64,000 nucleotides of DNA from JAIVJZ01 sp035645695 (GCA_035645695.1 DASQMC010000070.1:1-64000); one strand, 5' to 3'. Positions 35,916 through 44,314 are shown, counted from the stretch's first letter. Numbers and translations are program-made. Notes: generated by a model not told the origin, from the sequence alone.

Positions 35916-37040
35916 TTGCACATCGCGATTGACGCGCACTCGGTCGGCGCAGGTTTGGCCGGCGTCGAAACTTACATCACGAATTTGATCGAAGCGTTGG
36001 CCGCATCCGGCGAGGCGAACCGTTACACGCTCTACGTGACGAAGGGAGGCGCCGGAAATCGCTTCGCGGGACGCTGGCCTCACGTCTCCGTGCGCCGGAC
36101 TTTACCGCACACGCCTTTCATACGCATCCCCCTCACGTTCCCCGTCGAGTTGCGCCGCCACCCGGCCGATCTGCTCCACGTGCAATTCACCGCGCCGCCC
36201 TTCGCGCCGTGCCGTGTCGTCGCTACCATACACGACCTCTCGTTCGAGCACTTGCCGGAGACGTTCAATCGCCGCAGCTGGATGCAACTGCGCCTCACGG
36301 TGCGGCGCACGGCGCGGACGGCGGCGCACATCATCACGCTCTCCGAGTTTTCGCGGCGCGACCTGATAGAGACCTACGGGGTCGCGCCCGAACGCATCAG
36401 CGTGACGCCGGCGGCCGCCGCCGCGCACTTTCGTCCCGCGACCGCCGAAGCCGTGGCCGGGGTGAGAAGAAGATACGGTATCGACGGCGACTACGTGCTC
36501 GCGGTCGGCTCGATCCAGCCGCGCAAGAACCTTGTGCGGCTCGTGCGCGCCTACTCGGACTTGCACCGCCGACGTTCCCACGATAAGCTGCCTCACCTCG
36601 TCTTAGTGGGAAAACGCGCGTGGTTGTACGGCGAAACGCTGCGCGCCGTCGAACAGTGCGGCATCGCGTCGAACGTGATCTTTACAGGCTACGTACCCGA
36701 ACACGACCTCCCCGCGCTCTACACGGGCGCGCTCTGCTTCGTCTATCCTTCCTACTTCGAGGGATTCGGGCTGCCGCCGCTCGAAGCCATGCAGTGCGGC
36801 GCGGCGGTCGTCGCGGGCGACCGGACGAGCCTGCCGGAAGTGGTCGGCGACGCGGGGCTGCTGGTCAACCCGTTCGACGAAGACGCCATCGGCGCGGCGC
36901 TCGCAAGTCTCATCGACGACGCGAAACTGCGCGCCCGACTAGGCGCGCGCGGGCGCGAACGCGCCGCCCTGTTCAACTGGACAGATACCGCGCGCCGTAC
37001 TTTGCAGGTCTACGAACAAGTGACGAAGGAGAAAGGATGA
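35916..37040 (+). CDS. family 4 glycosyltransferase
   Basis: A 374-residue GT-B enzyme from TTG 35916 with GGGAGC upstream. Motifs: IDAHSVGAGLAGVETYI, VATIHDLSFEHLPETF, LSEFSRRDLIETYGV, LAVGSIQPRKNLVRLV and YPSYFEGFGLPPLEAMQCG with the donor-binding Glu region. It resembles mannosyltransferases of the WbaZ/PimB-like GT4 group; the sugar is uncertain. It stands apart from the main glycan locus together with the next gene. The KEKG end and stop are part of the following nested array. Confidence 0.9.
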   Translation: MHIAIDAHSVGAGLAGVETYITNLIEALAASGEANRYTLYVTKGGAGNRFAGRWPHVSVRRTLPHTPFIRIPLTFPVELRRHPADLLHVQFTAPPFAPCRVVATIHDLSFEHLPETFNRRSWMQLRLTVRRTARTAAHIITLSEFSRRDLIETYGVAPERISVTPAAAAAHFRPATAEAVAGVRRRYGIDGDYVLAVGSIQPRKNLVRLVRAYSDLHRRRSHDKLPHLVLVGKRAWLYGETLRAVEQCGIASNVIFTGYVPEHDLPALYTGALCFVYPSYFEGFGLPPLEAMQCGAAVVAGDRTSLPEVVGDAGLLVNPFDEDAIGAALASLIDDAKLRARLGARGRERAALFNWTDTARRTLQVYEQVTKEKG

Positions 37041-37160
37041 ACGATGAACGATGAACGATGAAGAAGAATTGATTCATTTATTCATTGATCCATTGAATCA
37101 ATGAATAAATGAATCAATTCTTAAATTATTCATCGTTCATCGTTCATCGTTCATCGTTCG
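37036..37160. repeat. nested heptad palindromes (outer aacgatg, inner gattcat)
   Basis: Outer arrays of gaacgat units on the left (37039-37062) and ttcatcg units on the right (37127-37159) enclose a second perfect 26-bp palindrome (37064-37089 with 37097-37122, 7-nt loop) built of attcatt words. The inner word family recurs inside a different outer array at 40773-40917. Confidence 0.92.
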
Positions 37161-37165
37161 ACAGG

Positions 37166-38335
37166 ATGCGGATAGCGATCTTAGGAACACGGGGCGTGCC
37201 TGCGAGTTACGGCGGCTTCGAGACGTTCGCCGAACAGCTTTCGACGCGGCTCGTCGCGCGCGGCCACCACGTCACGGTCTATTGCCGCTCACACTACGTC
37301 TCCCCGCGCCAACTCGAATACAAGGGCGTTCACCTGAAAGTCCTCCCCACCTTCCGGCACAAATATTTCGACACCATCCTCCACACCTTTCTCTCCGCAC
37401 TGCACTCGACGACGGCGCGCTACGATGCCGCGCTCATCTGCAACGCCGCCAACGCTCCCTTCGCGCCCATCGTTCGCCTCGCGGGAACGTCCGTCGCCAT
37501 CAACGTTGACGGGCTCGAACACAAACGCCGGAAGTGGAACCGCCTCGCGCGCCGCTACTATCTGATCGCCGAGCGGCTCGCCACCATCCTCCCGAACGAG
37601 ACCGTGACGGATGCGCGCGTCATACAGGACTATTACATGACGCGGTACAACCACCCGACGACCATGATCGCCTACGGCGCGGAAGTCGAACGCATTCCAG
37701 ACCGCATGGCCGTGCGCCAGTGGGGCATCGAGCCGAACCGCTACGTGCTCTACGTCTCGCGTCTTGAGCCGGAAAACAACGCGCGCCTCGTCATCGAAGC
37801 CTTCAAGCGCGTGCGCACGTCGCACAAACTCGTCATCGTCGGCGATGCGCCCTACGCGCACGAGTACATAGAAGGATTGCGCGCCTCGGCGCGGCGCGAC
37901 CGTCGCATCGTCTTCACGAGTTTCGTCTTCGGCGACGCCTACCGCGCGCTGCAACAAAACGCCTACTGCTACGTCCACGCCACGGAGGTCGGCGGCACGC
38001 ACCCCGCCTTGCTCGAAGCGATGGGCTACGGCAATTGCGTGCTCACGCTCGCCACGCCCGAAAACATAGAGGCCGTCGGCGAGGCCGGCATCCCCTACAC
38101 GGACGAGAAAGACCTCGAAGAGAAACTCCAGCGCGTATTGCGCGACGGCTCGCTCGTCAATGCCTATCGCCAGCGCGCGCAGAAGCGCGTGCGCGAGCAT
38201 TACGACTGGGAGCGCATCGTTGACCGCTACGAAAACCTCTTCGCGCGGATGACCGGGCAGCCGCCAATTCACGAAACCGGGTTCGCGCCCGAAGCTCTGG
38301 AACGCGTTTCCGAAGCCGCCGTCAGGAAACGTTGA
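37166..38335 (+). CDS. DUF1972-type glycosyltransferase
   Basis: A 389-residue GT-B protein starting MRIAILGTRGVPASYGGFET, the DUF1972 signature of rhamnosyltransferase-like enzymes. ATG 37166 is chosen; an upstream in-frame start would translate the repeat array. Further motifs: VAINVDGLEHKRRKW, ALICNAANAPFAP, YVLYVSRLEPENN and HATEVGGTHPALLEAMGYG. It adds a sugar, perhaps deoxyhexose, to a glycan. It is paired with the GT4 gene upstream. Confidence 0.9.
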   Translation: MRIAILGTRGVPASYGGFETFAEQLSTRLVARGHHVTVYCRSHYVSPRQLEYKGVHLKVLPTFRHKYFDTILHTFLSALHSTTARYDAALICNAANAPFAPIVRLAGTSVAINVDGLEHKRRKWNRLARRYYLIAERLATILPNETVTDARVIQDYYMTRYNHPTTMIAYGAEVERIPDRMAVRQWGIEPNRYVLYVSRLEPENNARLVIEAFKRVRTSHKLVIVGDAPYAHEYIEGLRASARRDRRIVFTSFVFGDAYRALQQNAYCYVHATEVGGTHPALLEAMGYGNCVLTLATPENIEAVGEAGIPYTDEKDLEEKLQRVLRDGSLVNAYRQRAQKRVREHYDWERIVDRYENLFARMTGQPPIHETGFAPEALERVSEAAVRKR

Positions 38336-38388
38336 CACGCGCGGCGCGTCGCTCGTCGTCCTGATTCGCGGCCTACCCGATTGAGTGT

Positions 38389-38416
38389 GAGATTTCAAAT
38401 TTGAGATTTCAAATTC
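38389..38416 (+). repeat. 14-nt tandem duplication (two heptads)
   Basis: gagatttcaaattt is directly repeated as gagatttcaaattc in the gap between the DUF1972 transferase and the TonB-C gene. The length is again a multiple of seven. No inverted half is seen. Confidence 0.75.
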
Positions 38417-38513
38417 TCGATCTCCGTGTCTTTCCCCTTGTGTCCTCTTGCGTCCGTGATGGACGCATAGGCCTCATCGGCTTTCAACTTTTATCGTCGC
38501 CTCTGGTTGAAAC

Positions 38514-39440
38514 ATGAAGTTCCGCCCCACGCAAGTCGTCATCATCGCGTTAGCATGTGCGTTCATCCTGAGCGCGGCGGTGGGAACTCGTGCGCAGGAT
38601 GTGGCCGCGCCGCGCGCCCGCATCGCCGTCCTCGACCTCGGCGAGACGGAGGCGGCGCAGCGCGCGGCCGACGAACTCCACGCCGCGCTTGCTAAACGCC
38701 CGCACCTCGATCTCGTCAACCGCACACAGAGTCGCGCCGCCGCGCGCGGCGTGGGCTATGCGGGTTCACTTAATCTGACGCTCGCGGATGCGCGCGATCT
38801 CGGCGCGGCCATCGACTGCGATTTCTATTTCACGGGCGAGGCCGACACGCTGCGCCGCACGTCCACCACGCGCCCGGACTATTTCGAGTCCTACGCCTCG
38901 CTCTTTCTCGTGAGCGCGAAGACCGGGCGGCTCGTCCTGTGGGAGCATTTCGCCTCGGAATCAAACGCACCCGGCGAAGCGGAAAAGAGCTTCCTCGCGG
39001 AACTGCGAGCGCGTTCCGCACGCTACGACGAAGTGATCGGCAAAACGCGTGAGGACGAGAGAAGCGAGCGGCCGCTCGCGTCGAGCGAGCGCGACGAGAC
39101 GGGCGCATTCGAGGATGTGCCCGAGGAAGGCAGTCCCGCTGCGGCTAACTTCCGCGCGCCCCAACCCTACCGGAGCCTGCGGCCGGTTTACCCGGCGGAC
39201 GCGGCGCGCGCGATGGCGGAGGCGACCGTGGATGCGCTGGTCGAGGTTGACGCGGCGGGCGAAGTCAAAGATATTGAGATCGTGCGCTGGGCAGGTTACG
39301 GTTTGAACGAGGCGGTGGCGGCAACCGTGCGCCGTCTGCATTTTCGCCCCGCCACGCGCGAAGGGCGTCCCGTCCCCGTCCGCGTTCTGCTGCGCTACAA
39401 CTTCCGCCGCCCGGCGGAGGAAAACAAGGGGAAGGGATAA
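38514..39440 (+). CDS. envelope protein with TonB C-terminal domain
   Basis: A 308-residue exported protein. Residues 1-28 form a signal peptide or anchor (VVIIALACAFILSAAVG, then TRAQD). Residues about 34-180 (RIAVLDLGETEAAQRAADEL, YFTGEADTLRRTS) resemble the CsgG/TolB-N-like fold used in periplasmic lipoproteins, a weak assignment. Residues about 215-300 are a TonB_C-like domain (SLRPVYPADAARAMAEATV, VRRLHFRPATREGRPVPVRVLL). The Pro-rich linker of true TonB is missing, so it may be a periplasmic adaptor. The EENKGKG tail and TAA lie at the edge of a heptad array. Confidence 0.75.
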   Translation: MKFRPTQVVIIALACAFILSAAVGTRAQDVAAPRARIAVLDLGETEAAQRAADELHAALAKRPHLDLVNRTQSRAAARGVGYAGSLNLTLADARDLGAAIDCDFYFTGEADTLRRTSTTRPDYFESYASLFLVSAKTGRLVLWEHFASESNAPGEAEKSFLAELRARSARYDEVIGKTREDERSERPLASSERDETGAFEDVPEEGSPAAANFRAPQPYRSLRPVYPADAARAMAEATVDALVEVDAAGEVKDIEIVRWAGYGLNEAVAATVRRLHFRPATREGRPVPVRVLLRYNFRRPAEENKGKG

Positions 39441-39567
39441 GGGAAAAGGGTAAAGGGGAAGGGGGAAAGGTGATGCGAAAGTTTCTGCCGGTCGGCTATC
39501 GTGCGCTGCCGTGCGTCCTGTTCATAGTCCTTATCCTTTACCCCTTTCCCTTTACCCCTTCCCCTTC
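39425..39567. repeat. heptad palindromic array (word aaggggaa) invading coding sequence
   Basis: The left array (39425-39470) repeats gggaagg/ggataag/ggaaaag-type 7-nt words; the right complement (39529-39567) lies inside the signal-peptide codons of the S41 gene. The loop contains the start codon and the first 18 or so codons. Confidence 0.88.
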
Positions 39568-40810
39568 TTCTTCCGCTCACGGCCGCGTGACGACCGCGAC
39601 GCGCGAGGGGCGGCTCATAGTTTTCGACGAAGCGTGGCAGACGATCCGCGAGCGTTATTACGACCCCGATTTGCACGGCCTCAACTGGGAAGAGTTGCGC
39701 GCGCGGTTGCGGCCGCTCGCCGCCGAGGCCGCGAGCGAGACGGAGTTCTATTCCGTGCTGCGCCGCCTGACGAGCCGCCTGCGCGACGCGCACACGCGGG
39801 TCTTTTCCCCGGATGAGCGTTTCGACTGGCAACGACCTACCTATATCGGCGTCGGGCTGTCCCTGCGCGAAATCGCGGGCGAGATCGTCGTCGCGAGCGT
39901 CGAGCGCGGGGGCGAGGCCGCGCGCGGCGGCGTGCGCGCGGGCGACGCTTTGTTGAGCATCGAGGACGAACCAATCGAGGCGGCCTTCGCACGGCGGCTG
40001 GCGGAAGATGTCGGGGCATCAACCGACACGGCGGCGCGGCAGCAGGCCGCGTCCCGTCTCTTTAAAGGCGCGCGCGACACGTTCGTCAACGCCGTCTTCG
40101 CAAGAGACAGCGAGCGCGCGATAAAGCGCGTCCGCCTGCGGCGCGTGCTGCAAAGTCGCCCGCCCGCGCTCAGCGTGCAAAAGAGCGACGGCTTTCCGGT
40201 CGTCACGTTCAACATGTTCGTGCCCGAGATCGCGAGCGAGTTGATGCGCGCCCTGCGCAAGGGCGAAATGCGCGGCGCGCGCGGGCTTGTCATAGATTTA
40301 CGCGACAACGGCGGCGGCCACGCCGAGACGATGACCGACATCGCTTCCGCCTTCCTGCCGCATGGCACTAACCTCGGCGAGTTTACAGACCGCGAGGGGC
40401 GCGTCAGTTCAGCGCCGCAGACGCGCGCCGCCATGCTCTTTGCGGCGGATGCGGTGGCGGAATTTCGCGGCGCGGTCGTCGTCCTGACGAGCACGCGCAC
40501 GGCGAGCGCGGCCGAAATACTCGCCGCCGCGTTGCAGGAGACGCGCCGTGCGCGCGTCATCGGCGAGCAGACGTGCGGCTGCGTGCTCGCCATCCGCCGC
40601 CGCCACACGCTGCCCGACGGCGGTTTGCTCGACATCAGCGAGATGGACTTTCGCACCGCCCGCCATACGCGGCTCGAAGGTCTCGGAATCATCCCCGACG
40701 AACTCGTCACTCCCACCCGCCGCGACATCAGCGACGGGCGCGACCCCGCGCTCGAACGCGCTATCAGAATCCTGAAGGGAAAAGGGGAAGGGGAAAAGGG
40801 GAAAGGATAA
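39473..40810 (+). CDS. S41-family peptidase homologue (C-terminal processing protease type) with PDZ
   Basis: A 445-residue exported protein from ATG 39473. The N-terminal hydrophobic segment runs into YPFPFTPSPSSS, which is encoded by the right half of a heptad array. A PDZ domain follows (about 123-175, GVGLSLREIAGEIVVASV, VRAGDALLSIEDEPI), then the S41 core: GLVIDLRDNGGGHAE, and the Ser region STRTASAAEILAAAL (Ser345). The position that holds the catalytic Lys in CtpA (GExTxGKG) reads GEQTCGC, so Lys is replaced by Cys370. It may be a Lys-less variant or inactive. The last codons, GKGEGEKGKG, are array-encoded. Confidence 0.85.
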   Translation: MRKFLPVGYRALPCVLFIVLILYPFPFTPSPSSSAHGRVTTATREGRLIVFDEAWQTIRERYYDPDLHGLNWEELRARLRPLAAEAASETEFYSVLRRLTSRLRDAHTRVFSPDERFDWQRPTYIGVGLSLREIAGEIVVASVERGGEAARGGVRAGDALLSIEDEPIEAAFARRLAEDVGASTDTAARQQAASRLFKGARDTFVNAVFARDSERAIKRVRLRRVLQSRPPALSVQKSDGFPVVTFNMFVPEIASELMRALRKGEMRGARGLVIDLRDNGGGHAETMTDIASAFLPHGTNLGEFTDREGRVSSAPQTRAAMLFAADAVAEFRGAVVVLTSTRTASAAEILAAALQETRRARVIGEQTCGCVLAIRRRHTLPDGGLLDISEMDFRTARHTRLEGLGIIPDELVTPTRRDISDGRDPALERAIRILKGKGEGEKGKG

Positions 40811-40917
40811 GAAGATTGATTCATTTGTTCATTGATTCATTGATTCAATGAATTAATGAACAAATGAATCAATGAATCAATTCCTTTTCCCCTTCCCCTT
40901 TCCCCCTTCCCCCTTTT
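40773..40917. repeat. nested heptad palindromes (outer aaggggaa, inner gattcat)
   Basis: The outer purine-rich left array (40773-40810, coding for the S41 tail) pairs with the pyrimidine-rich right array (40883-40917). Inside lies a second palindrome of gattcatt words, with a 16-bp perfect core (40818-40833 with 40855-40870). The inner family is that of 37064-37122. Confidence 0.9.
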
Positions 40918-40928
40918 AATATCCGTTC

Positions 40929-42167
40929 ATGCTTTACCTGTCGCAAATTTTGCGCCGCCCCGTGCGCGACGTGGAAGGCCGCCCTCTGGCGTCGATCAAG
41001 GATGTCATCGTGCGGCTCGGCGAAGACCACCCGCCCGTAACGGGTCTGGTCGCGCGCCACATGCGGCGCGACATCTTTCTGCCGCGCACGCGCGTCGCCC
41101 GCTTCGGCGAGGCGGGCGCGCAACTCAACTTCGATCTGCTCGACCTGCGCGACTTCAAACGGCGCGAGGGCGAAGTCCTGCTCGCGCGCGACGTGCTCGA
41201 TAAGCAGTTGATCGACGTGGACGGCAAACGCGTCGTGCGCGTCAACGACGTGCAACTCATCGAAGTCGCGGGCGAGTGGCGCGTGACGGGCGCGGACGTG
41301 AGCTTGCAGGGGCTCTGGCGCAGGCTCGCCCCGGCAGGCTTCTTCGGCAGCAGCCGCCCCGTCGAAGTGATCGACTGGGCGGACGTGGGTTATCTGGCGA
41401 CCGACGCGGCCGAGGTGCGCCTGAAGTCTTCGCGCGATAAGCTGTCGCGCCTGCACCCGGTGGAGATCGCGCGTCTCGCCGAGTCTCTGTCTTTCCGGCA
41501 GGGCGCGGAAGTCGTCGCCGCGCTCGACGACGAGACGGCCGCCGAGACGCTCGAAGAGATGCCCGACGAGAGTCAGGCACGCATCATCGGCGACATGGAC
41601 AAGGAGCGCGCCGCCGACATCCTCGAATGGATGTCGCCCGACGAGGCCGCAGACGTGCTCGGCGATTTGCCCGAAGCCACCGCCGAAGATTTGCTCAGCC
41701 GCATGGAGGGCGAGGAGAAGACCGACGTGGCCGAACTTCTGCACTACGAAGACGACACGGCGGGCGGGCTGATGACCAACGAGTTCATCACGCTTCCGCA
41801 AGGCCTGACCGTCGGCGAAGCGCTCGCCACCTTGCGCGAGATGGCCGAAACGCCGAACATGATCTATTACCTCTACGTCGTCGAACGTGAAGGGTCGTGG
41901 AAACTCGTCGGCGTGATAGCCCTGCGCAGCCTCATCCTCGCAGACCCGGCCGCGCCGCTCGAACACGTCATGCGCGACGAGTTTCAGCACGCGCACCCGG
42001 ACGATTCCGCGAAGGAAGTGGCGCACAAGATCGCCGAGTACAACCTGCTCGCCCTACCCGTCATCGACGACCTCGGCGAGATCGCGGGCATCGTCACCGT
42101 TGACGACGCGATGGAGTTATTGTTGCCGAAGGGCTGGCGGCAACGCCTGCCGCGATTGTTCGGCTAA
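40929..42167 (+). CDS. soluble PRC-barrel / MgtE N-terminal domain / CBS-pair protein
   Basis: A 412-residue protein without membrane helices. Residues about 1-70 and 75-150 are PRC-barrel-like (LSQILRRPVRDVEGRPLAS, VLDKQLIDVDGKRVVRV). Residues about 170-275 are the MgtE N superhelical Mg2+-sensing domain (LHPVEIARLAESL, LEEMPDESQARIIGDMD, EWMSPDEAADVLGDLP). Residues about 280-400 are a CBS pair (MTNEFITLPQGLTVGEAL, LLALPVIDDLGEIAGIVTVDDAM). The MgtE channel domain is missing. Close by is an Nramp-related transporter, which suggests a regulatory role in divalent-cation uptake. Confidence 0.88.
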   Translation: MLYLSQILRRPVRDVEGRPLASIKDVIVRLGEDHPPVTGLVARHMRRDIFLPRTRVARFGEAGAQLNFDLLDLRDFKRREGEVLLARDVLDKQLIDVDGKRVVRVNDVQLIEVAGEWRVTGADVSLQGLWRRLAPAGFFGSSRPVEVIDWADVGYLATDAAEVRLKSSRDKLSRLHPVEIARLAESLSFRQGAEVVAALDDETAAETLEEMPDESQARIIGDMDKERAADILEWMSPDEAADVLGDLPEATAEDLLSRMEGEEKTDVAELLHYEDDTAGGLMTNEFITLPQGLTVGEALATLREMAETPNMIYYLYVVEREGSWKLVGVIALRSLILADPAAPLEHVMRDEFQHAHPDDSAKEVAHKIAEYNLLALPVIDDLGEIAGIVTVDDAMELLLPKGWRQRLPRLFG

Positions 42168-42213
42168 ATACGGGACGCCTTAGCAAGACGGTTCTTTGTG
42201 ATTCACAACTGAG

Positions 42214-42969
42214 ATGAAATTTATTTGCGTCGCCATGTTACTGACCGGAGCAAGCATTTTAGCGTTAGCTCAAGATGCCGTGCGTCCCAAAGCCGTGCCT
42301 TCGCGCCGCTTAGTCACACGGGGAGAACTGTATCACCCGCTTTCTGAAATATATCTCGATATTGAGGCATCGGCCGGGAATCCGGGTGACATGGTTGCAA
42401 TGAGAATTTGCTCGAAGGAGCCGTTAGCCGTATCCCTGTTTACAAGTGTCGTCAGCCCTCTCGGCACCGGTCAAAGTTTTGTTGAAGGCATAAATGGTAG
42501 ACTCTCATTCGCACCGGAGCATGTGCTGATCTTACGTTCTCCCGACTGTCCTGTAACTCATGCGCCTTACGTTCCCGTCGAGTTCTGGGGTGTGCCGAAA
42601 GGCGCGGCTTTGCCTTCTTCGGTTGAATCGCTCAAGCTCTGCCAGGTGAAAGTAGAAGAAGTAAGCTCAAAAGAAACTGTCAAAAGTTTGAGTGATTATA
42701 GGGAGTCTTTAAAGGCGCTTGCTCTCAAGTTGAACGCAAACCGTGAATTGGTCGGCGTGATACGAGGCGAATACAACATTCGCCCAAGCGGCTCTCTGAA
42801 ACGGGTTTTGAAAGAATCCCAGAGATTCCTTGAGCAGACCGGCGTGCCTCGTCAAAGATTCTTTGTGCGCTTGAAGTCCTCTGCCCGTTATGATCCTGAA
42901 TATCCAGAAGCGGAGCCTAAATTCCCGGACATCATTGCAGTCCAGATAGCTCAAGAGTGTCATGATTAA
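42214..42969 (+). CDS. exported protein of unknown function, AT-richer than surroundings
   Basis: A 251-residue protein with a short signal peptide (MKFICVAMLLTGASILALAQ). The mature part has three Cys (in MRICSKE, SPDCPVTH, LKLCQVK), a C-terminal Cys in QECHD, and no family I recognise; ELVGVIRGEYNIRP and GVPRQRFFVRLKSS are distinctive. Codon usage contains many AT-ending codons, unlike both neighbours, which suggests recent acquisition. It splits the MgtE-N/CBS gene from the Nramp-related gene, with a 25-bp gap to the latter. Confidence 0.7.
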   Translation: MKFICVAMLLTGASILALAQDAVRPKAVPSRRLVTRGELYHPLSEIYLDIEASAGNPGDMVAMRICSKEPLAVSLFTSVVSPLGTGQSFVEGINGRLSFAPEHVLILRSPDCPVTHAPYVPVEFWGVPKGAALPSSVESLKLCQVKVEEVSSKETVKSLSDYRESLKALALKLNANRELVGVIRGEYNIRPSGSLKRVLKESQRFLEQTGVPRQRFFVRLKSSARYDPEYPEAEPKFPDIIAVQIAQECHD

Positions 42970-42994
42970 GTTATGAACGACGGAGAGCCTCCAA

Positions 42995-44314
42995 GTGGTC
43001 GTGTCGCGTACAGATGTGCGGGAGATGAGTCGTCGCCTGTGGCGGAGCGGGTCGCGGCGTGTGCGGCGCACGATGGCGCAGCGCACGGGGTTTATCGCCT
43101 ATCTTGCCGTTATCGGGCCGGGCATGATCGCCGCCAACGCGGGCAACGACGCGGGCGGCATCGCCACTTATTCAACCTCCGGCGCGGAGTTCGGCTACAC
43201 GCTGCTGTGGACGTTTCTGCCCATCCTCGTCGCGCTCGGCCTCGTGCAGGAGATGTGCGCGCGGATGGGCGTGGTGACGGGCAAGGGATTGGCCGATTTG
43301 ATCCGCGAGCGTTTCGGCGTGCGCTGGACGATGGTCGTGATGTCGGCGCTGCTCATCGCCAACGCGGGCGTGACCGTCTCGGAGTTCGTAGGCATCGCGG
43401 CGGCGACGGAGTTGTTCGGCGTGCCGCGACAAATCTCCGTGCCGCTCGCCGCGCTCTCCGTGTGGTGGCTCGTCGTGAAAGGCTCGTACCGCAGGGTCGA
43501 GCGCGTGTTCCTCCTGATGTCGCTCGTCTTTCTCGGCTACATCGTCTCGGCTTTTCTGGCGCGCCCCGATTGGAGCGAGGTGGCGCGGCAGATGGCAAGC
43601 CCCACGCTGCGTTACGATAATCACTACCTCTTTACGCTCATCGCCCTGATCGGCACGACCATCTCGCCCTACATGCAGGTCTTCGTGCAGTCGTCCGTGG
43701 TCGAGAAAGGCGTCGGGCGCGAAAGCTATAAACTGGTGCGCGCGGATGTGTGGGTCGGGACGCTCTTCGCCATGTCCATCGCGTTCTTCATCGTCATCTC
43801 GACGGCCGCGACGCTCGGCACCACGGGCTTCGCGGGCAGCATCGAGACGGCCGCCGACGCCGCCCGCGCGCTCGTCCCGCTCGCGGGCGAATACGCCGGC
43901 CTGCTTTTCGCCGTCGGGCTCTTCGGCGCGTCGATGCTCGCGGCGGGCGTGCTGCCGCTCGCCACGGCCTATTCGATCAGCGAGGCGCTCGGGTTCGAGA
44001 AGGGCGTCTCGCGCAGTTTTCGTGAAGCCCCGATCTTCATAGGCATTTTCACTTTCCTGATCGCGGTCGGCGCGCTCATCGCCATCATTCCGGGACTGCC
44101 CCTGATGCGCGTGCTCGTCGTAACGCAGTTCATCAACGGCCTGCTCCTGCCCGTGATGCTCGTCGCCATTTTGCGCCTCGCGGGCGACCGTAAATTGATG
44201 GGTGAATATGCGAACGGGGCGGTTTATAATGTGCTGGCATGGCTGACGGTGCTGATCGTCTCCGCCCTCTCGCTACTGTTGGTTGCCAGGACGCTGTTCG
44301 GCGGCGAATCGTGA
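42995..44314 (+). CDS. Nramp-related divalent metal transporter with altered metal site
   Basis: A 439-residue membrane protein with about eleven helices, starting at GTG 42995 (internal ATGs at 43025 and 43073 are alternatives). The TM1 region IGPGMIAANAGNDAGGIA aligns with the Nramp signature, but DPGN reads DAGG (Asp52 kept, Asn to Gly). In TM6 the MPH motif reads SPY (224-226, TTISPYMQ). Canonical Mn/Fe transporters need the Asn and Met, so the substrate may differ; an Nramp-related Mg2+ transporter clade with a modified site is known. The nearby MgtE-N/CBS protein supports Mg2+ or a related ion. Confidence 0.85.
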   Translation: MVVSRTDVREMSRRLWRSGSRRVRRTMAQRTGFIAYLAVIGPGMIAANAGNDAGGIATYSTSGAEFGYTLLWTFLPILVALGLVQEMCARMGVVTGKGLADLIRERFGVRWTMVVMSALLIANAGVTVSEFVGIAAATELFGVPRQISVPLAALSVWWLVVKGSYRRVERVFLLMSLVFLGYIVSAFLARPDWSEVARQMASPTLRYDNHYLFTLIALIGTTISPYMQVFVQSSVVEKGVGRESYKLVRADVWVGTLFAMSIAFFIVISTAATLGTTGFAGSIETAADAARALVPLAGEYAGLLFAVGLFGASMLAAGVLPLATAYSISEALGFEKGVSRSFREAPIFIGIFTFLIAVGALIAIIPGLPLMRVLVVTQFINGLLLPVMLVAILRLAGDRKLMGEYANGAVYNVLAWLTVLIVSALSLLLVARTLFGGES

